From NCBI GenBank assembly GCA_010279815.1, contig QEOQ01000345.1, positions 264,930-328,929 of the forward strand: 64,000 nucleotides of DNA, given 5' to 3'. Both the position numbers and the translations under genes were made by a program. Each line of letters starts with the position of its first letter. Positions within the stretch are counted from its first letter, which is position 1. The notes below the pieces were generated by a model that saw only the letters and a program-made list of their open reading frames with translations, ran no database searches and was not told where the DNA came from. This DNA is from Brachionus plicatilis (lineage: Eukaryota; Rotifera; Eurotatoria; Ploima; Brachionidae). Shown here piece by piece: positions 1-11,961 of this stretch.

Positions 1-744
1 AATTTTATTGATAACCAAATAAATGGCAATGGTTACATAATTATTCAACTTGGTCATATTAAATTAAATCTTAAAATTTGTAAAAAACATTTGTCACCTA
101 TTTGGTTTGGTAGCGGCCAGTGCTGGTCAGCAACTTAGCAAACTAATATTGGTCAAATGTTTCGTGATCAATTTTTCACATTAGGTTGGAGACCTTTATT
201 ATCAATTCTTTTTACTAGCGTGCAATTTTGCAGAATTATTCTGGTAAATTTTGGTCCAAATTAAAATTTTTAAATTTGCTATTCAACATAAATAAAAAAT
301 AAAAAATTTAAATATAAAAAAACCTAAATTATAAAAAATAATTAGACCCATTTGAATTATAAAAAATTTTAACTAATACAAATAACTATTATGCCTTGAA
401 ATTTTTATTAAAATTTAACTTAAGCTTCAAATTCTAATTTTTCAACTTGATTTTAATTTTTTTAAAAAATATTTTCTAAATTAGTCTAGACCATTTGAAC
501 TGACCGTCTGTTTGTTAAAATCAACTTTAACTGCAGAACCAATTTATGAATCAATTAAGCGATATTGATTTTTAAAAACTAAAATATCAAAAAAAGAAAT
601 TTAATAGCTGTTTTAAATCCAGCAATCTTTGAAATCTATAAGTCAGAATTGTGAGCACATGTGACTCGATAGTAAACAAGGCGTTAATAATTTTTTCTCT
701 CAATTTAAAATTTTAGTTTTCAATTTATTTACAGCAAAGAAAAA
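1..744. other. AT-rich 5' flank of the espin-like gene
   Basis: No open frame or RNA gene could be supported. A TTATTTACAG acceptor-like stretch ends at about 734, only ten bases before the first ATG. It could be the 3' end of a 5'UTR intron or a trans-splice acceptor; the sequence alone cannot decide. Confidence 0.5.
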
Positions 745-2534
745 ATGGATAGTGAAACTCTTTTAAAAATTTGCAGTCGAGGAGATCTTCAGCTTCTAAA
801 AGCTTACATTAGTGAGTCCACGAGCGACCAAATTGAATCAATACGTGACCAAAATCAGGCTAGGTATGGCTCAAAATTTTAAAATAAAAAATTTAATAAA
901 ATTAAAAAAAAAGTTGTCTTCATTATGCATCCCGAAACGGATGCATTAACATCCTGCAGTACTTGATCTGCGAAAAAAAAATCAGTCCATTTTTGGTATC
1001 TGAAGTCGGAGCGACATGTTTACATGACGCTGCGGTCAAAGGCCGAATCAACGCTATCGAATGGTTGCTGAAAAATACAAAATTGACTTCTTCACACAGA
1101 GACTCCAACGGAGCAACCATTTGGCATTTGTCTTCCAAATTTGACCAAATCGACCTAATCGACTGGTTAATTGGCTTCGAAGGGACCAAAGGTGCAAAAG
1201 CAGTGACTTTCAATGGAGCCACTTGTCACCATTTTGCAGCATCAGCCAACGCTATTCGCTGCCTCAAGCGACTAGTTCAAATATTGCCTAGCTATGTCAA
1301 TAATCAAATGGTTAATGGAATAACGCCAATTTATTTGGTCATACAAGAGAATAATTTACCAGTGACAAAATTTTTGCTGAAATCGGGCGCTAGTTTAAAC
1401 CTGAGAGCTGAGGAAGGTATGAGTATAATGCATGTGGCCTGCCAAAATGGAAATTTAACAATGGTTCAAATGCTGAGCGAAGAATTCGGTGCTGGCCTAA
1501 ATGAAAGCGACCAAAATGGTGCTACTCCACTGCACTACGCCTGTGTGAATGGGAATCCTAAACTAGTGGCGTATTTGCTTAGCAATGGGGTAGAGATAAA
1601 GGCAGATAAATTTGGAAATAGTCCATTGCATGATGCAGCACTGAACGGGCATTTAGAGTGCGCTAGGCTGCTGATAGCCAGCAAATGCGATGTGAGTCTA
1701 AAAGATGGCGAGGGCATGAGTGCTTCAGATGTGGCTTCTGTCAACGGGTTCAAAAATTTGGCCGAAGAAATCAAAAAATTCGAGCAACAAAAACCAACTA
1801 GCCACCAAACAGAAACAGTGCTGCAAAAATCGCTGACAAATCGTTCTCTCAGAAAATCGCCCACTTCTTTGCTGAATTCGGTGCACTCACCATTGTTCAC
1901 TGATCTGACTGGGGTGCCATCTTCAACGCCGTCTTCTGATTTGGACAAATTGGACGAGTTGAGCAAAATTAACTCGAGAACTTACACAAAAAATCAGGCT
2001 TTTCTTCAGCTGACGCACAGATCCCAATTGAGCATGTACAGTAGTCAGTGTGATGTAACCCAAGTGTCTGCTATTGATGAACTAGACAGATGCATTGCTG
2101 AATTCGAGAACAGTTCAAAACAATCGACTAAGGTATACATTGACTGCTCTTCTATTTACTCAGAATCTGATAAAACAATGAACAAGTTAAGTCCGGATCA
2201 GAACAATAATGTTGTTAGTTCGAAAGTGCCACCACCGGCGCCTCCGCTGCCTTCCTGGAATCAACGAAAAGAGAGTGGTATTGATGAAAAAAGCCCCTTT
2301 GGGTTCTTAAAACAGGTGGACAGATCGCGAAAAACTTTTAATTTTATGGATGAGTTAAACAATCAGCTAAAGAGAAAGAATGAGAGCTGTTCGAAATTTG
2401 AGCAAACGCTTGAAGATATCCAAAAGGTGACTGAGTATAGGGTTTTGAGAAAGACTGACCAAGAGTCGAATATGCCCGAGTGGAAGAGAAAATTAATAGA
2501 AAGAAAGAAGTTGCGCCAATCTCAAGATATTTAA
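745..2534 (+). CDS. espin-like ankyrin-repeat actin-binding protein (2 exons)
   Basis: Exons are 745-863 and 914-2534, with a 50-bp GT...AG intron between them. The split codon AG|T keeps the frame and completes the first ankyrin repeat (LHYASRNGCINILQYLI), giving 579 residues. About nine ankyrin repeats fill roughly residues 40-335, including GATPLHYACVNGNPKLVAYL and NSPLHDAALNGHLECARLL. The second half is Ser/Thr-rich and disordered, with a proline run (PPPAPPLP) near residue 473. The C-terminal PEWKRKLIERKK resembles the actin-binding tail of espins, and FMDELNNQLKRK just upstream is WH2-like at best. Espins bundle actin in microvilli, stereocilia and similar protrusions. The order ankyrin, proline-rich, basic actin-binding tail is what supports the call; a generic ankyrin scaffold remains possible. 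The ATG at 745 is the only upstream start that keeps the repeat intact. Confidence 0.75.
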
Positions 2535-3814
2535 ATTTTTAAATGAATTTTATTTTAAACGATTTCGTAAGAATTTTAATTTTATCTAAATTGTATTTAT
2601 CCAATTTATCAATTTGATTATTAAAATATTTTTTTAAATAAAATTTATAATTTATTTCTTAAATGCTTATTTTAATTCAACAAAATTAAAAAGAAGTTGT
2701 AGCTGTTAAAAATTTCGAATATTGCGGTGATTAGAATGAGAAAATACATTACTAAAAATAATGATAACAAGTGTAGAAAATTATATTTGGTATCGATAAA
2801 TTAGAATAACAGTTCACTGATATTCTCGATTGGTTTCTTTAATTTTCATATTCACGATTCTTCCATTAAATTTTACCAGAGTTGTTTAAAGTCCCAAAAA
2901 AAAGTCCAAGTCAGGACTTGGACTTTTTTTTTAAAAACTTGCTAGATCAGGCTTCATTTCAAAAAATTTATATACTCTTGGCTTGTCTGAGGCAATAGAT
3001 TTGCCATATATCAGAATAATCTTGCAATTTTAGCATAAATTTCTTCTTCAGTATTCAAAATTTTTAAGCCTGGACTTGGACTATATTTTTGAAAAAAAAA
3101 AAAATTAAAGTCTTTGGTCGGACTTTTGAAAAAAAAAAAAAAAAGTCCGGACTTGGACTTGACTTGAGACTTGTGACTTTTAAACAACTCTGAATTTTAC
3201 TATTTTTTAAAAAACAAATTTGTAACTTTTAAGTTTGTAAATTAAATTATTTTCTCCATTTTTATATTCATTTACACAATCAAAAAAAAATTCTAAATTA
3301 AGTGATTATGATAAAAAAAACTTAAAATTTCAAATCTTAAATTTAATAATTCTTTAATAATGAAAAAGTTCAAAAAAACTTCACGTCTTTGCACATGACA
3401 TGAGGGATAAAACAGATTATAATTATTATTATTTATTTCAATGAACGCTTAATAGGCGATGCAAAACTTGAAAAAATTTAAAATCTAAAAAATTTTAAAA
3501 AATATTTCAAATTGTAAGTATTCCTACAAGCAGGACACCAAGATGAATACAAATGAGTTGCTAGCTGATTTGATGACAGTGAATTGAAAATGAAAGTTTT
3601 CTAGATATTTTCAAAAATTTTCAAAAATTTTAGTAAATTTTCAAAATAAAGTTATATTATGTTTTGAGTGATATTTTTTTTCAAAAGCAATCAAATATAT
3701 TTTTTTTTGTTTATGTTCAATAAAATTTTTAAACATAAAAATTGTTTTTATTTAAAAATTTTTCAAGGCAAACTTTTATTAATAAAAAAAGGATAATAAT
3801 TTAATTTTTTTTAT
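2535..3814. other. AT-rich spacer containing one hAT-like MITE
   Basis: Apart from the inverted-repeat element at 2877-3192 there is only A/T-rich sequence with homopolymer runs. A poly(A)-signal-like AATAAA lies at about 2636-2641 downstream of the espin-like stop. No convincing exon was found. Confidence 0.5.
2877..3192. mobile_element. hAT-like non-autonomous element, copy 1
   Basis: Terminal inverted repeats start CAGAGTTGTTTAAAGTC on the left and read CAGAGTTGTTTAAAAGTC on the complementary strand of the right end. The element is bracketed by a perfect 8-bp direct repeat AATTTTAC (2869-2876 and 3193-3200). CAGAG termini with an 8-bp duplication are the hallmark of hAT transposons. The interior is about 300 bp of AT-rich sequence with many short runs of GTCC/GGAC that make it self-complementary. 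It has no coding capacity. Related copies lie at 13896-14294 and 46909-47142. Confidence 0.85.
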
Positions 3815-4894
3815 TCATAACATATCAATCTCACTACTAAAATCAATAGCCATATATATTAACTTATCTGGATTTTTAAGGCAGCCAGATCTTTTAAAAT
3901 CAAATTTGGGAAAATCCGAATCAGACTCAGTTGGTTCGTTGAGCAATTTTGTTAGAAAATCTGCGCAATAATTCAAATCGAACTCAGGATTTTTGGTTGA
4001 AAGCGCCCAGTCTATTCTTTCTGAAAAAAAGCTTTTCTCACAAAGTACACCTGCTTCAAATATATCAGCTTGTTTTGAATCTGTCTCGTTTTTGCTCTGA
4101 AACGAAGGACTTGAAGCATTGAAATTATTCAGCGTTTTCCTCAAAGCAACATGGCAAGTCTCATGTATAATTAAACGAAACATATTAAGTCGGAAAACTT
4201 CCAATTTTTGTTTATTCTCATAATCTTCTGACAACATACTCATAAAATATTTAATTGCATCTATTCCAATGTAAATAGAGTCCAGACCTGCAAATCCATT
4301 TAATCTAATTAAACCAAACTTGAAAAAGTTTATTTTTAAGTCAATAAAATCGAATTGAATATCATGAACTTGAGTGATGGAAAATACAATTTCAGCAATT
4401 CTTTTAGTTATTCTGTCATTTGATTTAATTTGATAGAAAAGGTTTAATAAATCATTTTTGAAATCAAATTCATTTGTATTTTCTATTTTTAAGCTGGGAA
4501 TCATTTTAAAAAAAATGTCCCACAACGCCTCCATGTCAATTGCTGATTTACTTACATGAAGAAGTAAAGTAAGTCTGGCAATTTGATTTTCATTTACGTT
4601 GCCTTGGTCTGTTTCTTCGAGAAGTTGACAAAAATATCTGAAACTAGAAACTTCATGGATATTATTATAGAAAAATTTGTTTGATGCCAAATTGGTTTCA
4701 ATCGAATCTCGAAAAAGGTAAGCTGTTTCATTAATCGATTTTTTGTAAGATATTGGCATTTTAGTCGGGCTCATTTGAATAAGATAGTCATTTTTGAATA
4801 TTTTGAAATCAAAGGAATCAGTTTGTGTTTTCAAAAAAGAAACAAATTCACGCGCTGCCATTCTATTAAAATAAAAAGAATTTTTTTTTAACAA
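3815..4894 (-). CDS. unrecognised protein with HETCH (HExxH) motif, putative zincin
   Basis: A single-exon frame of up to 359 residues; a second in-frame Met at residue 12 is an equally possible start. I do not recognise the family. Mostly helical-looking sequence leads to FRLIIHETCHVALRK at about residues 238-252, an HExxH motif set in a hydrophobic helix as in zinc metallopeptidases. About 30 residues on, IFEAGVLCEKSFF supplies acidic residues that could act as a third, gluzincin-type ligand, but this is inference. There is no signal peptide or clear membrane segment, so an intracellular protein is likely. The upstream flank is occupied within a few bases by the foldback at 4898-5456, so any promoter lies in or beyond that repeat. 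Codon use and length argue for a real gene. Confidence 0.7.
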   Translation of the reverse strand: MLKKNSFYFNRMAAREFVSFLKTQTDSFDFKIFKNDYLIQMSPTKMPISYKKSINETAYLFRDSIETNLASNKFFYNNIHEVSSFRYFCQLLEETDQGNVNENQIARLTLLLHVSKSAIDMEALWDIFFKMIPSLKIENTNEFDFKNDLLNLFYQIKSNDRITKRIAEIVFSITQVHDIQFDFIDLKINFFKFGLIRLNGFAGLDSIYIGIDAIKYFMSMLSEDYENKQKLEVFRLNMFRLIIHETCHVALRKTLNNFNASSPSFQSKNETDSKQADIFEAGVLCEKSFFSERIDWALSTKNPEFDLNYCADFLTKLLNEPTESDSDFPKFDFKRSGCLKNPDKLIYMAIDFSSEIDML

Positions 4895-4897
4895 ATC

Positions 4898-5456
4898 CGG
4901 TGGTGATTTGATAACAGTATTTTACGAAAAATTACGTAAAATACCGTAAATTAACCAAATTTTACCACATTTTACGTAAATTAACGTAAAATCCGAAAAG
5001 TGAAAAAGAAGTATTTTACGAAAAATTACGTAAATTTTCAGGATTTTGAGATAATTTTGGTAAAATTAAAAACGGCCAATTCAAAATACAAAATTTTTTG
5101 AAATAATGTCTTTTTTTTACAAAAATCGAAAATTTAAGACAGTTTTTTTAATAAAAATTTAAAAATCTCTATTTTTTTGACCAATTTATGAAAAAAAAAA
5201 CTGTCTTAAATTTTCGATTTTTTGGAAAAAAAAGACATTTTTTCAAAAAATTTTGAATTTTGAATTGGCCGTTTTTAATTTTACCAAATTTTACCAAAAT
5301 TATCTCAAAATCCTAAAAATTTACGTAAATTTTCGTAAAAAACTTCTTTTTCACTTTTCGGATTTTACGTTAATTTACGTAAAATGTGGTAAAATTTGGT
5401 TAATTTACGGTATTTTACGAAATTTTTCGTAAAATACTGTTATCAAATCACCACTG
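4898..5456. mobile_element. long foldback (inverted-repeat) element
   Basis: The left arm (4898 to about 5150) and right arm (about 5190-5456) are near-perfect reverse complements over some 250 bp, separated by a short A/T loop. The outer ends read CGGTGGTGATTTG and, complemented, CAGTGGTGATTTG. The arms are rich in ACGTAAAAT words. No clear target-site duplication was seen. If transcribed it would form a long dsRNA hairpin. It sits 4 bp upstream of the HETCH gene start. Confidence 0.8.
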
Positions 5457-8250
5457 TAAAAATTAACATTTAAAATTGTTTTCGATTTACCGGACTCTCA
5501 ATGTCTTGGCAACAAAATGTGGCTGAGTAAAGCTAAAAATGAGAAAAAAACTTATGAACTATTATGAATTATTATGTCTAGTGAAACCTTGCCCTATTTT
5601 ACAATAATTTAAATAAAAGATTTGGCTTACAAAAATAATTTTATTCTCAAAATTTCACTTCCAAGAAAACAATAATAAAAATCCCTAATTTTTTTGAAGC
5701 ATTTATAAGGGAAAGTGTTTTGGCTTAGAACACGCTATGTTCAACTATTAATGTTCTTTGTACAACAACAAAGAACATTTTACAACTAGCCTTATTTCAA
5801 ATACAGTTGAAATAATAAAAAAAAAACAGCAACATGTGACTCAGTCACATGGTTAGATAAATTAAAATAAGTAAAAAGGAAAAGCTAATCATACCCGGCT
5901 ACAGTCTAGGTGAAGAATAAAAATAGTATTTTGTCATTAAAGGGGTACATGCTAAAGATTCTAATTTTTAAATGACAAATTCAAATTTTACAATCAAAAA
6001 TTATTGTTAAGAGGAGCAGTTTTTGAATTCTTGTAACAAAGTGCTTTATTTCTTGCATTCTTCTTAATCTCTTTAACTCAATAATCTAAGAAATAGATAG
6101 AAATTATAGCTATCATTAAATGATGTTCTACATTTTTAAAAAATAAAAAAGAACAATTCGTTTTGAAAAATTTTGATCAAATCTTTGATAACAATCTTGA
6201 CTAAAATTTTTACAATTATGAAAAGACTGAAATGTCTCAGATTTTCAAAAGTTCTAATATTGTGGAACTATTGAAAACTTGGAATATTGAATGAATTATT
6301 GAATGTAATTAATTCAAAGTTTAACCACCGATTGATGAAGAAAAAATTAAAAATATCCATTTAATGATTGCAATCGTTTATCAATATATTTTGCTGAAGC
6401 AAACTTAATTAACGATTATGGCACAGAAATGTGTGTAATTGCAAAGAACTGCTTAAAAAAAAAGAACTGATTAAAGAAAGATATTTTATTGTTGAGCTTT
6501 TATAGTTCGTCATGGCTACTTTTTTTCTTTCAATCAAAAATAAAAAAATAACAGAATGTGATTTTTAAGCAAAAAAATTAAAAAATCTTCATTTTTATGA
6601 TTATTTGTAATCAATTAATATGATCTCTTTAAGTTATAACTTAAAAAAAATTAATATTGATGGTGAATTTTTTTTTAAATATTTTTTTACAAGCAAGTCA
6701 CCTCCTCAACTATTATAGTACTATTTAATGGTTAATAGAATATGGACAGTTATTAGATAATAGAAATTCGAAGGGTACCATTTGGAGTAGGCAAGTTTTA
6801 TGTATTTTTGCTGTATAGTTTCTAAATCATATTAGGTAGGAAATTGACTATTAGAGAATTAGAAAGAAAATATTACGTTTTTTCTAAGAGTATTGGTTTT
6901 AGTTAACTCAATTAATAACAGTTTAATTTATTTAACCCTTAATATTGTGCAATATTTAATAAAAAGTTAAATTCGCACTTTTTTAAATTAATTAACTACC
7001 ACTTATCAATAGATTTATTTTGGATAATTTGACTAAAAAAGACAGTTATTATGTCTATTTAATTTATTTTAGAGGTAAAACTTAAACTCAGCCCAACCTC
7101 ATATACAAATCTTTAAACACGGCGAAGGTTTTTTCTCAAGTACATTGTAAAAAAAATATTTTATAGATATATTTGTGAAATATCTGTGAATAACGCAGTT
7201 ATTTTTTGTAATTTAATATATATATGGTGTATTTTTTCGTCTTTTAATGAAAACACCTTTTTCATACAATTTTGAAAAAGTATGAAAAAGGTGCGATGTT
7301 TCAAATTTATTTTTTAAAAAAATAAATTGGACTAAATTTTGAAATTAAATAGACTAATGCAAGCATATTTTTATGTCTTTGAAACAAAAAGCCTTAAATT
7401 TTTTCTTTTTTAAACAAAAAATAGCTTTTTTTAAAAAAAGATAAACATTTTATTGTTAATTGATTATAATAAATATTAGAAAAAAATAAACAAAATATTC
7501 TTACATTTTAATTTCTCAGATATTAAAAGTTTTTAAAAGAAAATTTTTGATTTTTTTTCAATTAATATTCTTTATCCAATCATTTAGTTTGGTATTTCAA
7601 ACGGCATTCTTTTAAAAAGGTATTCTTTAATTTATCATAATAGACAGAATTTGTTTTTAATACATTCACATTATGCCATTTGATTTTTATTAAACATCCA
7701 TTTTCATGTTAAAAAAATCTCTCATCATTTAGGCACAGCATAGGGCGACGAGGTTAGTTCCTGAGCTTGTAGACTTTGAGTATTCACATCAGCTATCTAG
7801 ACTAGAATTAACAAGTTTAAAAACAAGAAGGATACGTGGAGATCTAATCCAAATAACGTTATTTAAAATACACCATATGTTTTTTACTTTACTAAGTTTA
7901 TAAAAAGTTATTTTAAAGCTTAAAATAAATACAACGCTGAAAAATCAAGACCAAAATTTTGATTAGCTTAATTTTTTTTGTTAAAAAGTGTTAAGAAAAT
8001 TTTTAATTTTAGCACAAATTTAACAAATGATTTTAAAAAAATAATCAAAAATTATTAAAAACTTAATCACAAAATTCACAATACTTTTTCTTAAAAGTTC
8101 TACTTTGGCTAAAAATATCAAGCATAAAAATACTTAAAATAATTAAAAAAAATCATTTTGCTTTAAATAAATTTATTCAGAAAAAAAAAATACAAAAAAT
8201 CTAATTTCTAATTTTGACAAAAAATTAACTAAATTTTATATTTGAATAGA
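5457..8250. other. AT-rich spacer with hairpins and one LINE fossil
   Basis: There is no gene. Notable items are a hairpin at 5750-5779 (12-bp stem AATGTTCTTTGT), a 19-nt palindrome at 5833-5851, a hairpin at 7254-7293 (14-bp stem CACCTTTTTCATAC, 12-nt loop), and a LINE remnant at 7733-7872. Confidence 0.5.
7733..7872 (+). mobile_element. LINE (CR1/jockey-like) reverse-transcriptase tail fossil
   Basis: Frame 1 from 7733 translates continuously as a recognisable tail of non-LTR retrotransposon ORF2: HRRATRLVPELVDFEYSHQ with one A/R difference at the start, then LSRLELTSLKTRRIRGDLIQ. This is the conserved RRATR...L..L.L.SL..RR.RGDLIQ block that follows the RT domain. It is 5' and 3' truncated and has no start codon. 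Confidence 0.75.
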
Positions 8251-11200
8251 TTATACATCTATTTCAACTAAAAGATCATCACCTTCCAACTTTTGACCAT
8301 TTTGAACAGCCAATTTTACAATTTTTCCACTAACAGGAGATTTGACCACTGTCTCCATTTTCATAGCACTTAGCACAACGAGTGTGTCGCCCTTGTTGAC
8401 CATGTCACCCTCCTTGCACTTGACATCAATGACAGTGCCTGGCATGGGCGCTCCTATGGATCCCTTGCGTCCCTTGACCGCCTTTGGCTGTGCCTTCAAG
8501 TCCTTCTGCACCGACTTATCTTTGACCAGCAACGATCTCAACTGACCATTCAGCTCGAAGAACACCTCTCTCTCGCCATTTTTCAGATCTCCCACAGCCA
8601 GCAATTTAACTCTCAAAGTCTTGCCCTTTTCAATCGGAATATCCAAATCTTCTGCTATCTTGGGCCCCACAAAAAACACCCTAGTATTCAATTTATCCAC
8701 TGGGCCATACTTGAGCTTAAAATCCAAAAACTCCTCGAGCACCTTTGGAAACATGACATGGCTCATCACATCACAATCAGTCACTATTTCGCCATACTTT
8801 TCAATCAAATCCTTTTTGACCTGCTCGAAGTCGAGCGGTTCCAAGTCACTGCCAGGCCTTGTCTCATATCTTTTCTTTCCTTTCAGAATTTTTGTTCTAA
8901 GTGGCTCGGGGAATCCGCCAGGCGGTTGTCCAATCAAGCCCTGCATGTACTCGACCACAGAGGTGGGGAAGGACAAGTCCTCGGCCTTGTTGACCAAATC
9001 CTCGCTGCTCAGCTTGTTCTGCACCATAAACTGGGCCAAATCGCCCACTATTTTGGACGAAGGCGTCACTTTTATGATGTCACCAAGCAGCTGGTTCGCT
9101 TCGGTGTAAGCTCTCTTTATTTCCTCAAATTGGGTGCCTAGGCCAAGGCTGAACGCCTGGAACTGCAAGTTGGTGTACTGGCCACCGGGTATTTCATTCA
9201 TGTAGACATCAGCGTTGCCGCTCTTCATTGTGGTTGTGCACTCAAATGGAGCGTACAATAAGCGGGCCTGTTCCCAGTAAGACGAGTACTTGAAGACAGA
9301 GTTGAGGTCTATGTGAGTGTGTCTGTCAGTGTTTTGCAAGGAGGCGACCACAGCGCCCATGGACGGCTGCGAGGTCATGCCGGACATTGAGTCGACGGCC
9401 ACATCGACAATGTCGCAGCCGGCCTGCGCCGCAGCCATGTAGTTGGCGACACCAGTGCCGGCAGTGTCATGAGTGTGCAAGTGGATGGGCACGTCTGGGT
9501 GACGCTGTCGGATCGCGTCAATCAGCATGTGGGTGGCCTTGGGCTTCAGGAGACCGGCCATGTCCTTTACTGAGAGAACGTGGGCGCCTGCTTTGACCAG
9601 CTGGTCGGCCACGTCAACATAATAGTCCAGGTTGTATTTGGTGCGAGTGGGGTCGCTGACATCGCCTGTGTAAGAAATGGCCGCCTCTACAATGCCGCCG
9701 GCGTTGTTGACCGCGTCCATGCCCACAACCAAATTGGGCACATAGTTCAACGAGTCAAAGACTCGGAACACGTCCATGCCGTTCTGCACGGCCAGCTTGC
9801 AGAACTCGTTGACCACATTGTCCGGATAGTTTGTGTAGCCGACGGCGTTGGCGCCTCGGAGCAACATTTGGAATGGCACATTGGGAATCAATTTTCTCAG
9901 CTCTCTCAGTCTTTCCCAAGGACACTCGTGCAAAAATCTGAGCGACACGTCGAATGTGGCGCCGCCCCAGCACTCCAAGCTGTACAAATTGGCAAAGTGA
10001 TTGGAAACAAACGGAGCTATTTGCTTCATGTCAAAAGTTCTAACTCTGGTCGCTAGTAGAGATTGGTGCGCGTCTCTGAATGTGGTGTCCATGAGCATCA
10101 GTTGGTTTGTCGAGTTTGTGTGGTCGCGAATGGCTTTGGCAAAGGCCTTGGCGCCATCTCTCAAGTAGACATCTCTCCACCCAGTGGTCACTTTGTTGGT
10201 GACCTCGGGCACCGTCGGCACGATTTCGGCCGGCTTCAAATTGGTGCCCAGCTCCGTCAACGGACCATTGACCACCACGTCCGCCAAATAGTTAAGCAGC
10301 TTTTGGGCTCGGTTCTGGGACGGCTTGAAGTTAAACAAGTCCGGATTTTGATCTATGAACGAGGTGTCCACAGAGCCCTCCAAAAATTGCTTGTTCTGCA
10401 GCACATTTAGCAAGTATGGTATGTTGGTCTTGATTCCTCTAATTCTGAACTCTTTTAGAGCTCGGATCATCTTTGAGCACGCGGACGGATGATCCTTGGC
10501 ATGAGCTATTATTTTGACCAGCAAAGAATCATAGTACGGGGTGATCACAGCTCCAGTGAATGCATTGGCCGAGTCAATGCGGATGCCCATGCCCTCACCG
10601 CTTCTGTACACCTCGATTCGGCCATTGTCTGGCTGGAAGTTTTTGGCCGGGTCTTCTGTGGTCATGCGGCACTGAAGTGCCGAGCCGTGCACTTTGATGT
10701 CTTTTTGCTCTAGGTTCAGGTCTTTGAGTGAATGGCCCTCGGCGACTCGTATCTGGGTCTGGACCAGGTCGACGCCAGTTATTTCCTCGGTGACAGTGTG
10801 CTCGACTTGGAGGCGAGCGTTCACCTCAATGAAAAAGTTTTGACCTGAGCTATCCAGCAAAAACTCAACAGTACCGGCATTTTGGTATCCAACGTGCTGA
10901 GCAAGTCGGACAGCGTCACTGGTGATCCGGTCGCGGATTTCGACCGGCAAAGACGGCGCCGGTGCTATCTCAATCACCTTCTGATGGCGCCTCTGTACCG
11001 AACAGTCTCTTTCGTACAGATGAACCACATTGTTGTATTTGTCGCCCATTATTTGCACCTCAATGTGACGCGGCTTCTCCAAAAACCTCTCTATGAACAC
11101 ATCTCCATTTCCAAAGGCCGACTTTGCCTCCGATGTCGCTCTCTGAAAGTTTTCCTCCAGTTCTTCCATGCTTCGCACCACTCTCATACCGCGACCACCA

Positions 11201-11841
11201 CCTCCATGCGCTGCTTTGAAAATTATGGGCAGTCCGTGCTCTTGGGCGAATTTTTTCGCATCACCAACTTCACTGATCGGGTTGGCCGTGCCAGGTATGA
11301 CCTTGAGACCAGCCTCGATCGCTGCCTTTCTCGCCTCAGTCTTATTTCCCATACGGAACATGACATCAGGCGATGGACCTACAAAACGGATGCCGTTTTC
11401 AAAGCAAGCCTTGGCGAACTCGCCCGACTCTGACAACAGACCATAGCCCGGATGGATGGCTTCCACATCATTGTCTTTGGCTATTTTGATTATTTCCGGA
11501 ATGGACAAGTAGGCTTGGACTGGTGGCAGACCTTTTCCAATCAAATAGGACTCGTCAGCTTTGATACGGTGCACTTGACCGTCATCCTGTTCTGAATAAA
11601 TGGCCACTGTGCGAATGTCAAGCTCTGTACATGCTCTGAATACACGGATGGCAATCTCGCCACGGTTGGCCACCATTAGCTTCTTGATCGGCTTGATCAC
11701 TTTGCCAGAGTTGCTCGAGTAGAACGACTGCTGGATGGCATCGCGGTTAAACGAGTCCAGAAAGTGGTCCTTTAGCCGCTTGGATGATTTTTTGTGCACA
11801 AATCTAAGCGCCTGTGGACACTTACGTTGAATTGAATACAT
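8251..11841 (-). CDS. PC: pyruvate carboxylase, mitochondrial
   Basis: A single uninterrupted frame of 1196 residues, the usual length of animal pyruvate carboxylase, which makes oxaloacetate from pyruvate, bicarbonate and ATP in the mitochondrial matrix. The N-terminus ([20 protein letters not shown]) is basic and lacks acidic residues, as expected of a matrix-targeting peptide. Domains in order: biotin carboxylase from about residue 50 ([18 protein letters not shown]; glycine-rich ATP loop [11 protein letters not shown]), carboxyltransferase TIM barrel from about 575 ([20 protein letters not shown], with the metal-site [11 protein letters not shown]), then the allosteric linker, and a C-terminal biotinyl domain with [11 protein letters not shown], biotinylated Lys near 1161. 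Base composition is much more GC-rich than the flanks. It is intronless, unlike most neighbours. Confidence 0.98.
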   Translation of the reverse strand: MYSIQRKCPQALRFVHKKSSKRLKDHFLDSFNRDAIQQSFYSSNSGKVIKPIKKLMVANRGEIAIRVFRACTELDIRTVAIYSEQDDGQVHRIKADESYLIGKGLPPVQAYLSIPEIIKIAKDNDVEAIHPGYGLLSESGEFAKACFENGIRFVGPSPDVMFRMGNKTEARKAAIEAGLKVIPGTANPISEVGDAKKFAQEHGLPIIFKAAHGGGGRGMRVVRSMEELEENFQRATSEAKSAFGNGDVFIERFLEKPRHIEVQIMGDKYNNVVHLYERDCSVQRRHQKVIEIAPAPSLPVEIRDRITSDAVRLAQHVGYQNAGTVEFLLDSSGQNFFIEVNARLQVEHTVTEEITGVDLVQTQIRVAEGHSLKDLNLEQKDIKVHGSALQCRMTTEDPAKNFQPDNGRIEVYRSGEGMGIRIDSANAFTGAVITPYYDSLLVKIIAHAKDHPSACSKMIRALKEFRIRGIKTNIPYLLNVLQNKQFLEGSVDTSFIDQNPDLFNFKPSQNRAQKLLNYLADVVVNGPLTELGTNLKPAEIVPTVPEVTNKVTTGWRDVYLRDGAKAFAKAIRDHTNSTNQLMLMDTTFRDAHQSLLATRVRTFDMKQIAPFVSNHFANLYSLECWGGATFDVSLRFLHECPWERLRELRKLIPNVPFQMLLRGANAVGYTNYPDNVVNEFCKLAVQNGMDVFRVFDSLNYVPNLVVGMDAVNNAGGIVEAAISYTGDVSDPTRTKYNLDYYVDVADQLVKAGAHVLSVKDMAGLLKPKATHMLIDAIRQRHPDVPIHLHTHDTAGTGVANYMAAAQAGCDIVDVAVDSMSGMTSQPSMGAVVASLQNTDRHTHIDLNSVFKYSSYWEQARLLYAPFECTTTMKSGNADVYMNEIPGGQYTNLQFQAFSLGLGTQFEEIKRAYTEANQLLGDIIKVTPSSKIVGDLAQFMVQNKLSSEDLVNKAEDLSFPTSVVEYMQGLIGQPPGGFPEPLRTKILKGKKRYETRPGSDLEPLDFEQVKKDLIEKYGEIVTDCDVMSHVMFPKVLEEFLDFKLKYGPVDKLNTRVFFVGPKIAEDLDIPIEKGKTLRVKLLAVGDLKNGEREVFFELNGQLRSLLVKDKSVQKDLKAQPKAVKGRKGSIGAPMPGTVIDVKCKEGDMVNKGDTLVVLSAMKMETVVKSPVSGKIVKLAVQNGQKLEGDDLLVEIDV

Positions 11842-11946
11842 TTTTTTTTATAAAAACTTAAAATTTTTTTTTTAATATTTTATATTTTGGCTCAAATTTA
11901 TAAGAATTTAAATGGATTTTTATTTAAACTTACAAATATTCAAACA

Positions 11947-11961
11947 CTTTTATATAAAAAG
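11947..11961 (-). promoter_or_regulatory. possible TATA box for pyruvate carboxylase
   Basis: On the minus strand CTTTTTATATAAAAG lies about 110 bp upstream of the PC start codon. A comparatively GC-rich stretch (11965-12140) lies further upstream. Position and sequence fit a TATA element, but no transcript evidence exists and the match could be chance in AT-rich DNA. Confidence 0.25.

Noticed and set aside
8342..11446. Many plus-strand ORFs opposite pyruvate carboxylase
   Set aside because: Shadows of the GC-rich carboxylase frame; none has independent motifs.
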